Shown here piece by piece: positions 44,530-55,820 of a DNA stretch of 64,000 bases; the stretch's first letter is position 1; each line of letters begins with the position of its first letter. Location of the stretch: positions 1,036,001-1,100,000 of the forward strand of contig JANEZZ010001551.1 of the NCBI GenBank assembly GCA_026122225.1, given 5' to 3'. The translations under genes and the position numbers were made by a program. A model generated the notes under the pieces. It ran no database searches, was not told the origin of the DNA, and saw only the letters and a program-made list of their open reading frames with translations. Source of the DNA: Heloderma charlesbogerti (Eukaryota; Chordata; Lepidosauria; Squamata; Helodermatidae).

Positions 44530-44895
44530 GAATCCAACACGGTGCTTACGCCTCCGCCGATTCTCTTACATCCTGCCAATTCCTGTCCACAAGAGTGCAC
44601 ACCACTTGCAGAACAAGGATATAGCTCTTCCGGGGCAACGGGAAATGAACGAAAACTCTTATTTCTGGAAGGGGGCAGGTCAGCGGAGCTTGCCAAAAGG
44701 AGCCCAATTGACCTGTCCCAATTGAGAAACCAGTGTTTCCACTCTTTTCAGGGCTTTTTCTGGGAAGCACTAAGCCTCTATTGCACAAGCAGTGGGTCCC
44801 ACTCATGCAACGGAATCAGCAGGACCCATCGCTTGCACAAATGAATCAGCAGGGTGCAAGAGAATTGGTGGGAGTGTAAGCACCCCATTGGATTA
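44530..44895. mobile_element. Foldback element with about 47-bp imperfect inverted repeats
   Basis: The left arm, GAATCCAACACGGTGCTTACG then CCGATTCTCTTACATCCTGC, pairs with the right arm GCAGGGTGCAAGAGAATTGG then GTGTAAGCACCCCATTGGATTA. The interior also holds a nested inverted pair, AGCAGTGGGTCC and GGACCCATCGCT. No target duplication found and the family is unknown. Confidence 0.7.
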
Positions 44896-46579
44896 CTCCT
44901 ATATTAGGCTATGTGTATGCCCCCTCATCACAACATTTCCGGCTACAGGCCTAGCCATAAGGTCCTGGGCATGCAGCCCCAGCTCATGGGTCAGAGAACG
45001 GAGGGAGGAATCAGAGCAACAGCCCAGCAGACATAGTCTATTGCATACCTGAATCATTATAGGTAACAAACCTTCTGTGTTCTCTTGAGCAGTGAGATCC
45101 TTTTAAAACAGGGAACGTCTTTTACATTTTTGTCTTAGTACTTAAAAATACCGTATACACACTTCCATGTGGAGAGCTTATGTTCAAATTAACCAGACAT
45201 GTTCTGCTGTGTTGACACTTCGCCTCCATATGGAGCATTTCAGTGTGAACATTCCGGTAATTTTCAGACAAACAGAAAGTAATTGGCACCTTCATCCAAT
45301 CACTTTTAGGCTGGCAGCCCTCATGGTTCCACAATACCATGTCACTTTGAAAAGTCTATGTGCTGCGGTTCAAGAGGACCCATGTACAATATGCATGCAT
45401 TAGTGGACTGGGAGCTGGACAAATAAAATGAAAATATATAAACAGGGGGGCGGGTTGTTTTGCTTTTAAACCACAATGATTATTTTGATGACAAAAAACA
45501 GAAAAAAGTCTTAAAGCATTATTAAAACATAGCTAAAAAAAATTAAATGGAATCCATTCCTGAATGCACAAATAGATGGGCAATTACATGCAAAAAGTTG
45601 TCATTGTGGTTGGCAGGATCAAGCCTCAAGTTGGAAAATACAGCTGTAGACTAAAGGCATGTTCTGACCATCAAAACCATATTCAGTTATCATGTCTATG
45701 TTGTTTCTCGCTTTCATGTGGTTAAGCGGCTATTAGTAGGTTCCCTCGCTTTCTCTAAAGCTTTTTCATACACACACACACACACACCTCTCCAAGTAAT
45801 GCCTGTATATCACATTCCAAAAAGCAAACACTAGCTACAGGCTATTTGATTACAAGTTTCAGAACACTCTGTTCTGCCCCATTTTGCTGCCTTTAATATA
45901 ACACACAGAATATGGTTGAACTGGATCCTCGCTCCAATCTTTTTCTTCATTCTAGTGATAATCAGGCCACTCACCCAAGCCTGCCCTGAGGTGCAGGGCA
46001 ACACCCTTTACCCAGATTAAATGGGTGGACAAAACATTTTCTTGAAACACAAACATTTTCACTCCCTTGCCCTAATGGTTAAAAAATTGCACAGAACGCC
46101 ACCCACCTCCAGCCACATTAACAATCATTTTCCCTTTTTTCCATGCTAGATTAGCATCTGAAATGGGAGGAGAGCTGGCAATGAAAGTGTCTTTAAACAG
46201 GTGGAGTAAACACTGGTGCAGGATAAGAAAGCTAGTACGTTACGCGGAATAAATGGAAGGCAGCACCCAGGAAGTCTCTTTTGCCCCTGCTCTGACTCTG
46301 ATAGAGATTGTTTACTTCAAGGTGTGCTTTGCATTCCCTGGAATTTTCCTTGAGGTTCCAAGAAACGCAACAGAGGTGTGACACAGGTGTGTTGCAGGTG
46401 TGTGTACGTATCTCTGTACAAAGTCACTCCCAAGAGGGCTCAGGAGACTGATACATCATGGTGCAAATGGTGCAGTTTCTGTAGGATTCTGCAATACGTT
46501 TTTCAAGCTTTAAGCAAATCCATTTCATAGGTATATCTTTTACAGTCGCCAAGCAAAAGCAAATGTGGAATTTAGTAGT
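44896..46579. other. No gene recognised
   Basis: AT-rich with a short (CA)n at about 45771-45787. No transposon signature. Confidence 0.4.
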
Positions 46580-46825
46580 AGTCGTCGTCGTATTTATTAC
46601 ATTTCTGTATTGCCCAATAGCCAAAGTTCTGTGGGTGGTTCACAAAAATCAAAACCATAAAATAAAACATAATAAAACATAATATAAAGCCAATAAAAGT
46701 TTAAAACAGAAACAAGCCAAAGTAAAAAAAAAATAGAGTAAAAGCCAGCAGCAGTGTAAAGATCTAACAGCACAACGTATTTTTAAAAAACCACTAAAGG
46801 ATGCAATAGCCTGGGGAATAAACTT
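46580..46825 (-). mobile_element. L2-type LINE 3' UTR fragment
   Basis: TATTTATTACATTTCTGTATTG, GCCCAATAGCCAAAGTTCTG and the following AAAACCATAAAATA-rich stretch match the 3' UTR ends at 19640 and 22380 in the same orientation. Ends near GGGGAATAAA at 46814-46822. Confidence 0.75.
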
Positions 46826-47489
46826 TGTTGTTTTACTTGTTTAAAGGTAAAGCCATGAAGTGGCGAGGAGGGGGCAGGAGGAGGAGGAGAGGCAGCTTAG
46901 TGCTGGACAGCACCAAGAATGGTGGGATCAAACGAATACATTGTGCCCTTAATGGTTTAATCATATGAGCTACTAAAACTGAAGGGTGCTATGGTGGCAA
47001 AGCTATTGCACTGATTGTGCTACCATCAGCCCACCCAGGTGTTAGCCCCTGTGCCTGTGAAGTTGAAGGCAAGGCAGAGGTACCCAAAGGCATCAAGAGC
47101 AGCTCTCCTAATGCTCAGACCAGCAAGTGAGCTCAATGCAGAAACCTTTGTTAGGGTCAGAAAATATCACCGGAACAACTCTGGCCTATGGAAGTGCAGG
47201 CTTAGGATCAGCACATAGCAGCCTTGGGCAGCCCACTGCCCTGGGGGCCCTGTTAGACCACATTTTGTGCTCAGTGGCTGGATGTGGGAGCTGTCATTTT
47301 TGTTTCCCACAACGTCCCCAATGTCTTGTTGCTCCAGGACCTTATGGGATATTTAAATGGTGGTTCATTCGGAGCACCGCTGCTACTGCCTGCCACTGCT
47401 TCTGCCACCAGGTCACCCTGCAAAGGGCACTGTGCCAATGGCCCCACAATGCTAGAGTCTGCCCTGCAGAAGTTGGTTCAGCTGGTCTC
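46826..47489. other. No feature recognised
   Basis: The 173-codon frame at 47127-47648 runs into the next MITE and has no recognised motif, so it is likely a chance frame. Confidence 0.4.
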
Positions 47490-47622
47490 CCTTACCCAGA
47501 CTGGTGGTCTCCAGATATTTTGGACTTCCATTCCCATCAGCCCCAACCAGCATGGCCAATGATCAGGGATGCTGGGAGTTGTAGTCCAAAACATCTGCAG
47601 GACAACAAGTTGGGGAAAGCTG
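47490..47622. mobile_element. hAT-type MITE (CAGCCTTCCCCAACC family)
   Basis: Contains CTCCAGATATTTTGGACTTCC, CAGCATGGCCAATG, GATGCTGGGAGTTGTAGTCC and AAGTTGGGGAAAGCTG, the palindromic family signature. Left end diverged. Confidence 0.75.
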
Positions 47623-48309
47623 CCCTTCAGGTTCCTCATATGACCTAACCTAGAAGGCGGTACACAGCCTGAATCCCTGTTTCATAGGTCATCAATTCAA
47701 AACCCAAATCCTGATGCTAAGACATTGTAGGTTAAGACTAGAGGCATATGCTTATCTATTTGTGTTCAGAATAAGAAGCTGTACATGATAACCATATACT
47801 GTATAACAGGGTTAACTACTACTGCAACCACCATTAATAATGAAAATAATTTGTAATGCCATTAAAAAAATTATTACACATTTGCACTCCATCTTTCATC
47901 TCAAAGAAGAAGTAAAAGTAGATCCTAATCACTCATCAAACTTCCCCTTCTGATACTAAATAGCTGACCTTTATACTGTCAATGTTGTGGGGGCACTGTG
48001 TAACAAATAGTAGTATCCATAAATAAGGTAAGGGGTAGAACAGAAAAACCAGATACTACTCTGAGTTACACACTTCCAGCGTCCTATTATGCATATTGAA
48101 ATTACATTTTCCATTCTTACTGTAACAAATGAGACCTTCATAAAGACTAATGAATCTGTCTCTCCATAGCCCTACAATGCAAAGAAGTGTCATCCTTTGT
48201 TGTTTGGAGAAACTGGGCTAAAGTCCGGAATGGGTTTGCAAGCTGTGCAACTTTACCTGGGTCAAGCTGCCTTCTTTCCACCTTTTATTGCTTGCTGCAG
48301 CCACTTATA
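47623..48309. other. AT-rich DNA, no feature recognised
   Basis: No coding or transposon signature. Confidence 0.4.
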
Positions 48310-48605
48310 GGTCTGGGTTACGCACAACAACAACCCACAGTATGTGCTGAATATAGGTTGTCATTCAATTGTGGGTTGTTGTTGAATTGTGGAAATTCTG
48401 CAGTATGTTTAAACTATGGGTTGTTAACCATGAACAACCCAGGAAGAGAACCCATGGTTTGTTGTTGGGCTGTGAACTCTAGGTGGTTCGTGGTTAACAA
48501 GCTGTAGTTAAACCCTAGTGCAGGGTTCACATGTAATGACAACCCATGGGTCAACATCACCCCATACTCATCATGTACTCTGGGTTGTTGTTACATGAAA
48601 ACCTG
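48310..48605. mobile_element. Inverted-repeat MITE-like element with GGGTTGTT motifs
   Basis: Left end AGGTCTGGGTTACGCACAAC then AACAACCCACAG pairs with the right end ACTCTGGGTTGTTGTTACATG then AAAACCTGG. The interior has many inverted GGGTTGTT/AACAACCC copies. No clear target duplication. Confidence 0.6.
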
Positions 48606-48699
48606 GTCACAGAGATATCCTATTAGACAGCTCCCCATCATTTTGCAAATTAGGCTGCAGTCTGATAACATGAAAATGGCTGAACTGGGTATGCGTAAA

Positions 48700-48776
48700 A
48701 TAGCCTTCTCCAACCTGCTGCCCTCCAGATGTGTTGAAATACAACTCCTAGCACCCCCAGTCAGCACAGCCTTCAC
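48700..48776. mobile_element. Half of a hAT-type MITE (CAGCCTTCCCCAACC family)
   Basis: TAGCCTTCTCCAACCTGCTG then CCCTCCAGATGTG and CAACTCCTAGCACCCCC. The right half is missing or unrecognisable. Confidence 0.55.
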
Positions 48777-49451
48777 AGTCCAGGCAGATCTTAGGACTTT
48801 TCCAGAAGACCAGTAAAGGTGTGTCTCACAGGCATGTTAGAAATTGTTTAATAATACCACCGTCTCCATTCAACAACACTAGAGCAATATCTGGTCCACG
48901 TGTAACGCATGGGAGAAATGATCGCTTGCTTCAAGAAGACAGCTATACTGAGAGAGCTAGATACAGCTGCACAATATAGATGGCTCCCAACGTGTTTGGA
49001 GGAAGCTCTTTATCCAGGGAAATGTTTCATGCCTCTTGATAAAAGCTCCTCAGAACAACTTTTCTACTACAGTTCCCCTGTCGGCTTTGGTGGAGAAGAG
49101 GAGACTGCAGGGGAGTGCCATGTTAATCTCTGCAGAGCTGGCTCCAGGTTTGAGCAGGGTGTGGCAGAGCCAGGGCTCTCAGGGATGCACGCCGGCACTT
49201 TGGGATGAGCAGGGATAGTGACCTCATCTGCCAACTCCCTCAGAAGTCCCTGTTCCTGCTGAGCTTAGCTGCAATCGCCACAGTAGCGGGGGGGGGGGGG
49301 TGGATTTTCCCAGCAAGGATATATTTCTCCCTGTTGTAATGCAAAGTATTTTGGGGTGCTTGCTCTTGAATGGGCCATTAAGACCCATTAGCTTTACGGA
49401 TGACTTACCCCTGGTGGAGATGAAAATTGCTAGAACTGACTTGTTGATAGT
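48777..49451. other. No feature recognised
   Basis: A G-run at about 49288-49301. No coding motif. Confidence 0.35.
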
Positions 49452-49640
49452 TCATTTCATTTATTATATTTCTATACCGCCCCATAGCTGAAGGTGAGCA
49501 ATTCACAATTTTTTTTAAAAAAAGAATACATTAAATAAAGTATGAAACCATTCACATAGTGACATAGAACAAATAACACAGACAACAACAGCATATATCC
49601 AAAACAATCAACGTGGACCAGATATGGATCAACAGAGCTG
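49452..49640 (-). mobile_element. L2-type LINE 3' tail
   Basis: TTCATTTATTATATTTCTATACCG then CCCCATAGCTGAAGG and an A-rich 3' UTR, in the same orientation as 46580. Confidence 0.6.
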
Positions 49641-50384
49641 CCTGGATTTTGGGACTCTCCCCGGGGCGTGGCTATGGGGACTGCCATGAGAGCGCCTGAG
49701 CTTCAGCATGTACCGCCACACCACTCCCCTTGACCCTGACCCCATCGAGGGATGGGCATCCTCACTCCCACCACCATGTGCCTCGTGCTCCACTGAGCCG
49801 TCTCTCCAGTGCAGGTAACGTGGCGGTGAGAGAGGCTCCCGAGTGCCAGGCCCCAGACCAGAGGGCTACCCCTTTCAGGATCTTCAGTCCTCAGGGAGAG
49901 GTGGAGCCTAACAGTCACTTCTGAAGGGCTCGTGTGGCAGGCTTATTTATTTGCTGGCAGAAGCAGCAGGGCTGTAACAGCAGTGCCCCAACTGAACCGC
50001 CACTTAAACATTCCACAATGCCCGGGAGTGACACTCCACCAGGGGCACTGTGGAAAATGAAGATGGTAGTTCCCACAGCCGGCCCCTCAGCCCACAAATT
50101 TGTTTCAAGGGGGGGTCCCCCAGGACCGGTATGAGGGAGCATCTATTGTGTAGCCCTGCTGGATTTCTCTATGACTGTTATTTATGTTGTCCATTTGTGT
50201 GAATAGTTATTTTGCTATTTAAGGAAAACAACAGCCTGCACTAGTTGTGCACTTCAGCACCACAGGGGGAAAGCACACAGCCTTTACCAAAGGAAAATGT
50301 TCACAATGTAGGGGGAAGGGTAGCCTTGGCCCATTTGTTTTACGATCCTAGCTCCCAGTAGGGATCCATGTGGCTGCCTTACAT
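49641..50384. other. No gene recognised
   Basis: GC-rich part at 49660-50130 with several 60-75 codon frames and no motif. Confidence 0.35.
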
Positions 50385-50515
50385 CAGATCAGCCTACGCA
50401 TCCATTTAGCCTAATATTATCTACTTAGAGCTGAAGCAACTGGCAGAAAAAGGTCTTCCCTCTCACCTCCTGCCTAATCCTTTTAACTGAAGATGCTGTG
50501 GATTGAACCAGGGAC
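50385..50515 (-). mobile_element. Diverged tRNA-derived SINE, family 1, interrupted at its head
   Basis: TGCCTTACATCAGATCAGCC, TAATATTATCTACTTAGAGC, AACTGGCAG and GATTGAACCAGGGAC (reversed B box). A MITE has inserted directly after it at 50516. Confidence 0.6.
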
Positions 50516-50734
50516 CAGTGGAGGCTGGTGGTTCTGATTTTGGTGGGGCTAGGAATCCATTCTGGGTTTTAGTCAGAACCGGCCAGAACTCTAAAGGAGC
50601 TATCCAAAGTGCTGAATCCTATTCCCAAATGGGTTTGGTGCCTTGGATATCTCCTTTAGGGTTCTGGCTGGGTTTGACGAAAACCCAGAATGGATTTCCA
50701 GCCCCACCAAAATTGGAGCCACCAGCCTCCACTG
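50516..50734. mobile_element. Palindromic MITE, 219 bp, perfect TSD
   Basis: Begins CAGTGGAGGCTGGTGG and ends with its perfect complement CCACCAGCCTCCACTG. The whole element is a near-palindrome with arms of about 92 bases around a short centre near 50620. Flanked by perfect 8-bp duplications CCAGGGAC (50508-50515 and 50735-50742), hence hAT-like. Confidence 0.92.
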
Positions 50735-50883
50735 CCAGGGACAATGGCCCCAACTGGTATAGCAGAGTAACATGGGAAAAACCATAACCCTCTTAATGAG
50801 GGCTACAGTACAGCACACAATAATTGCAACAGGTCTTATACAGACACAACTGTACTGAGAGAGTCGCTTTATACATGTATAAA

Positions 50884-51845
50884 GTCCTGGGCCCAGTGCT
50901 CTTCAACACTTTTATTAATGACTTGGAGGAGGAGGTGCAGGGAATGCTGATAAAATTTGCAGATGACACAAAATTGGGTGGGATAGCTAATACTTTGGAA
51001 GACAGAAACAAAATTCAGAGTGATCTTGATAGACTGGAGCGCTGGGCAGAAAACAATAGAATGACATTTAATAGGGATAAATGCCAAGTTCTGCACCTCG
51101 GAAAAAGAAACCAAATGCACAGTTAAAAGATGGGTGATATGTGGCTCAACAACACTACAAGCGAGAAGGATCTTGGAATTGTTGTCGATCACAAGCTGAA
51201 TATGAGCCAACAATGTGATGTGGCTGCAAAAAAGGCAAATGCTCTTTTGGGCTGCATTAATAAAAGCATAGCTTCCAAATCCCAGGAAGTACTAGTTCCC
51301 CTCTACTCAGCACTGTTAGGCCTCATCTGGAGTACTGTGTCCAGTTCTGGGCACCACACTTTAAGAAGGATGCAGACAAACTGGAGAGGGTTCAGAGGAG
51401 GGCAACAAGGATGATCAGGGGACTGGAAACAAAGCCCTATGAAGAGACATTGAAAGAAGTGGGCATGTTTAGCCTTGAGAAGAGAAGACTGAGGGGAGCT
51501 ATGATAGCGCTCTTCAAGTACTTGAAAGGTTGTCACAGAGAGGAAGGCCAGCATCTCTTCTTGATCATCCCAGAGTGCAGGACACGGAATAATGGGATCA
51601 AGTTACAGGAAGCCAGATTCTGGCTGAACATCAGGAAAAACTTCCTGACTGTTACAGCAATACGACAATGGAACCAATTACCTGGGGAGGTGGTGGGCTC
51701 TCCCACACTGGAGGCGTTCAAGACGAGGCTGGACAGCCATCTGTCAGGGATGCTCTGACTTGGATTCCTTCATTGAGCAGGGGGTTGGACTCAATGGCCT
51801 TGTAGGCCCCTTCCAACCCTACTGTTCTATGATTCTATGACAGCA
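50884..51845 (+). mobile_element. CR1 LINE 3' half
   Basis: Starts within the RT at VLGPVLFNTFINDLEEE, carries the FADDTKLGG catalytic block (50956-50967), then DRLERWAENNRMTFNRDKCQVLHLGKR, the conserved C-terminal region and the complete 3' UTR with a TTCTATGATTCTATGA terminus at 51830-51845. Frames are interrupted only a few times, and a 115-codon frame spans 51411-51758. 5'-truncated. It is the best-preserved CR1 here and serves as the empty-site reference for copy C at 14548. Confidence 0.93.
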
Positions 51846-53367
51846 TTTGCTTGTGGTGTTTGATGACATCCTTTCAGTGCTTATAAAGAAAGGGGAGAAT
51901 TAGTTCATTGTCTCACAGGTAAAGTCTGATAACCTGTCCCTGGGTGACTTACATCAGGATGAGGCACAGAATGATCCACAAGTGGTATTTCAGTCAACAT
52001 TAGCAGACTGCCCATACATCACTCACTACACTGCCTCTCCAGGGTTAAATCTCATCTGCATGGTGAATCAATGACCCTGGCTGCAACCCTGTGCATGGCT
52101 GAGCAACTGAAATAAATCCCACGTAAGTCAATGCTATTGAAGCTGCCAAAATGTGTACAAGACATCAGAAGCGTGAAATGTGTTGCTTTTCACACATTCC
52201 TCTGAATGTGTATCCGATACAAATTTGACCTTGTGCATCCCCTGTATGCACATCTTCGTCACATGTGGAAGTAAAAGACGATGTGCATCATATCTCTTAG
52301 AATGTTCCATGATCTGTGTATAATCACATATAAATTCATGAATATTGTAACATCCAAAGCTGTTCTCAAAGAAGACCTCAACATTCTATCTGGTAAACAT
52401 ATTTTTCCTCCCGTGCTGCACTTGAGTTACCTGCTGCTCCCCTGACCTGAGTTTAACATCAGCCAACTTCCTTGCTGAGAGCAAGGAAGTGAACATGTAA
52501 TCACTAAGTCACAGCAGCATTTTTATAACAAGATCCTCTCTCTCTCTCTCTCTCTCTCGTAATATGTAAAAGGTTCTTTTCTGGTAGGCAGATGGACAGA
52601 GCTTGAAGGACCGTGTTTAGTAGAGAGAAACCAGATTTGAAAAGGTTTAACAGCCAGCATCATATCTGGTTTGTTTTCTATCAAAATGCATGCAGCATTA
52701 ATTTCTGCCAACTGCTAATCACTCCTTCAAATCACATCTCAAATGAAGTTTCTTAGGAAAAGGTTTTTTTTAATGCTCCCTCTTGCCCTAGCTTGTAAGT
52801 TCCAATGCATTTCTGATGGGGTCCTATTTTGCAATTGTGCTTCAGCGTCTGCTCCCAAGAGTCTGATTCCACGTTTTTGAGTCATTTCAATGTACATCTG
52901 CGACAGTTCCGTCCAGCCCAGAGCTTCTCTCTACAGACTGTACCTGAGCAAGCAGCAATGGAAGTTTTTGGCAAGCATCGCTCTGTACTGTCCTTCAAAG
53001 ACAATCCAAAGTGTGTTCAATGGGGCGGGGGGGGGGTCCCTCATGGCAGCAGACTCCCCAGCCTACATGCATTCATTTGAATACCTGAACAGGCATCCCA
53101 CACATACAGTTATACATGTCAGAGCACTGTTCATGCATTCAATTGAATGTCTATAGGTCAAGGACCAAAATGGGCACTGTTCTCTCCCCTACCCCACACC
53201 CCCTATGTTCACTGAACATAGTTTTGAATGTCTGTAAAGAAGCACATGTATTTCCAGCTTATTTTTCCAGTTTGTTTATTGTTGTTGTTGTTATGCTGTA
53301 AAGAAACATGTATTATTATTCAGTGTATTATTGCAGTCTGTAAAGAGGAATGTATATTTATGTTTAG
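51846..53367. other. No gene; a (CT)n microsatellite and a possible AAGTAAG-type remnant
   Basis: CT dinucleotide run at 52536-52558. 52080-52145 (GCAACCCTGTGCATGGCTGAG, AAATAAATCCCACGTAAGTC) resembles the AAGTAAG repeat. The rest is unassigned. Confidence 0.4.
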
Positions 53368-54010
53368 ATTACTGTAATGTGCTTTATGTGGGGCTGTTTT
53401 TGTGCTTGGTCTGGAAGCTGCAGCTGGTGCAGAATGCAGTGGCCAGGATGCTGAGTGGGGCATCTGGTGATGCACGTATTACACCAATGTTGAAGCAACT
53501 GCACTGGCTACCCATTAGCTACCAAGTCAAGTTCAAGGGCTTGCTATTGGCATATAAAGCTCTGAACAATCTGGGCCCAGGGTACCTGGCAGATCACCTT
53601 CCCTGATGTAGACCTATGTATTGGTTAAGATCATCAGAGACCATGCTCTGCAACTTGCAGATTCCCGTGTTGTGGCAACCCAGAAGCAAGGCCTTCTCTG
53701 CGGTGGCACCCACCTTATGCAGTTCCCTGGTATTCAGGAGGCACCAACTGTGGCATGCTTTAGGCACCACTTAAAGACCCATCTCTTTTCCCAGGCCTTC
53801 CCTGAGTGATTGTGCTGCCCAGTTTGTTTGCTAATTATGGTGTATTTGATCTTGATGGGTTTTTAAATAAATGTTTTATATAAAGGTTTTTATATTTATT
53901 ATGATGTATTTTAATGTATATCATGATGTATTTTAATGTATGTTAATCTCCCTGTAAACTGCTTAGAGGTTTTTTTTAATATGGTGGACAGTATATGCAT
54001 CTATTTTATT
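53368..54010 (+). mobile_element. L2-type LINE 3' end
   Basis: Plus strand encodes QLVQNAVARMLSGAS, LHWLPISYQVKFKGLLLAYKALNNLGPGYL and, in a shifted frame, FRHHLKTHLFSQAF, the L2-like RT C-terminus. This is followed by an AT-rich 3' UTR with repeated TATTTTAATGTAT and the CCTGTAAACTGCTTAGAGG block. A different subfamily from 19637 and 22355. Confidence 0.8.
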
Positions 54011-54569
54011 CTTATTCAAGACATCTTACAATAAAACCAGTTTGCACTGATTATGGCTTGATTCCATTGTAAACCACAGTTTAGTGACTGGCATGTCCCT
54101 GGCCTTTCACAGGCTCTCTTCTTCCCATTTGTCCCACCTCCTTGCACGTGGATGCCCACCTCCACAGCCTGCTGGGTTCCCAGTAGATGGCTGGGTTCAC
54201 AGAGGGTTGTACAACAGTGTGAGGTGACCTAGGCTTGTCTTTGGATGGGGCCTAGCAATTACCTCGACCGCTTCATTCTGTGACATTCTGGCTCCAGCTC
54301 CTTGGTCCTTGATCAGCAAACTGTGGGATAATTACCATGTCTGGAAGGAGGGAATAGAACAGCCTATGAGAAGAAAGGAGGGAGGGGAGAACCAAGACCT
54401 TGAGTCAGCAGGGGTGTTCCTAGTCACCAAACCATAATTTGGCATTAGTGGCTACTGCAAAGAACACCTTCGGAGGCAAAGCTCAAGGACCATTTTCAGG
54501 AGGAAACATTCCAGATTGGGGATGGGGGCCCTGCAGCTGCCTTTTCTTTGAAATGAAATTGGAAAATGT
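54011..54569. other. No feature recognised
   Basis: No coding or transposon motif. Confidence 0.35.
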
Positions 54570-54665
54570 ATGTATTTATTTAGAGTATTTTTAGATGAAC
54601 TTTGAGGGAAAGAGCCCTCCCAAGGCGGCTTACACAAAAAGTTCCATGCAGCAAAAATTTAAGTA
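54570..54665 (-). mobile_element. LINE/SINE 3' tail fragment
   Basis: TATGTATTTATTTAGAGTATTT and CCTCCCAAGGCGGCTTACAC, reversed L2-like tail motif. Confidence 0.45.
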
Positions 54666-54770
54666 CCCTTTTTTAAAAGCATGAAAATATGTCATTTGGC
54701 CTTCAATTAAGCTTATGCCTTTGCATCTTCCTGGGTCCATGAAGTATACCATAGTGCCCAGACAATTTGG

Positions 54771-55119
54771 GGCTTTTCTATGTGACGGATTTATCATGCA
54801 CTTGTCATTCCCTAATCATGGTTGTTTATGGGTTCTATAGATGACATTGTGACTGTCCAGTTTCACTTCTGTGTCTAACCAGCACTTTTGGCAACTTTTT
54901 TTAGAACAATGAAAATGCAGCATTTAATTGTGATAGTGAAAGTACGTGCAATTTCCTCTTGTGCATCTGCACTATTCCACTATACCACAGTGCCATCTAG
55001 AGGTTATGTGGCGGAAAAGCAGGAAAGGAAATGCTCCTCATGTAGTGCTCGGATCTCAATTCTGTGATGAAACCAAAAGTGGATACAGCAGATTAACAGC
55101 CTCGTGTAGAAAAGCTCTT
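54771..55119. mobile_element. Diverged inverted-repeat element, family E (copy 2)
   Basis: Left end GGCTTTTCTATGTGACGG and right end CCTCGTGTAGAAAAGCTCTT are imperfect inverted repeats, matching the termini at 61298-61682. Includes GCCATCTAGAGGTTATGTGG, comparable to CTAGATGGCACTGTGGTC in the other copy. No target duplication seen. Confidence 0.6.
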
Positions 55120-55627
55120 GGTCTATTGACAGGAGACTGACTCCTGCCTGCTTCTCAAAACCCTTCATGGACTGCACCAGTTGAGAATATACAAAGAGAG
55201 GACTGCATGACTGAATGCTTCCCCATCTCATACAAAGTTATTTTATTGGGCTACTCACCTTGCGTTTGCCCTGCTTTACTACTCTTCTGTTGGCAGAGTT
55301 TCGGGTTTTTTTAATGTGGAGGAGCATTCCAGTACATGAATCCCAGGCAGGCTGTACCAGCTTCAGATCACTTCAGCTTAGAATTTGCCAGCAGAAGAAA
55401 CATTCCCCACCCTGCTGGAACAGTCCAGTCAGCCTTTCCCCTCAGCTTTTGCATGGGAAAGGTGAGAAGAAATACAAGCTGAAGTCAAGGCATACTGCCC
55501 AATAAGGCCCTCCTGTAGCTCACTGTGAGCTCTTCATTCCTCCCACACACACCCTGCCCCCACCTCCCTCCAAGCTGTTTCAAGAAACCTGGATGAGAAG
55601 AGAGGGAGGAGGGAGGGATAATGCAAG
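55120..55627. other. No feature recognised
   Basis: No transposon end or coding motif. Confidence 0.35.
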
Positions 55628-55820
55628 AATGCAGTAAGCTGCCTTATACTGAATCAGACCCTTGGTCCACGTAGCCCAGCATTGTTGACACTGACTGGCA
55701 GCAGCTCTCCAGGGATTCAGGCAGGAGTTTTTCCAGTCCTACCTGGAGATGTCAAGGATCGAACAGGGAACCTTCTACATGCAAAGCAGGTGCTCCACCA
55801 CTGAGCTACAGCTCCTCTAG
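55628..55820 (-). mobile_element. tRNA-derived SINE, family 1
   Basis: CAGTAAGCTGCCTTATACTG, TTGTTGACACTGACTGGCAG, GATCGAACAGGGAACC (reversed B box) and GCTCCACCACTGAGCTACAG. Nearly full length. Confidence 0.85.

Noticed and set aside
47127..47648. 173-codon open frame as a host gene
   Set aside because: It runs through a hAT-type MITE (47490-47622), has no recognisable motif, and overlaps other frames of similar length.
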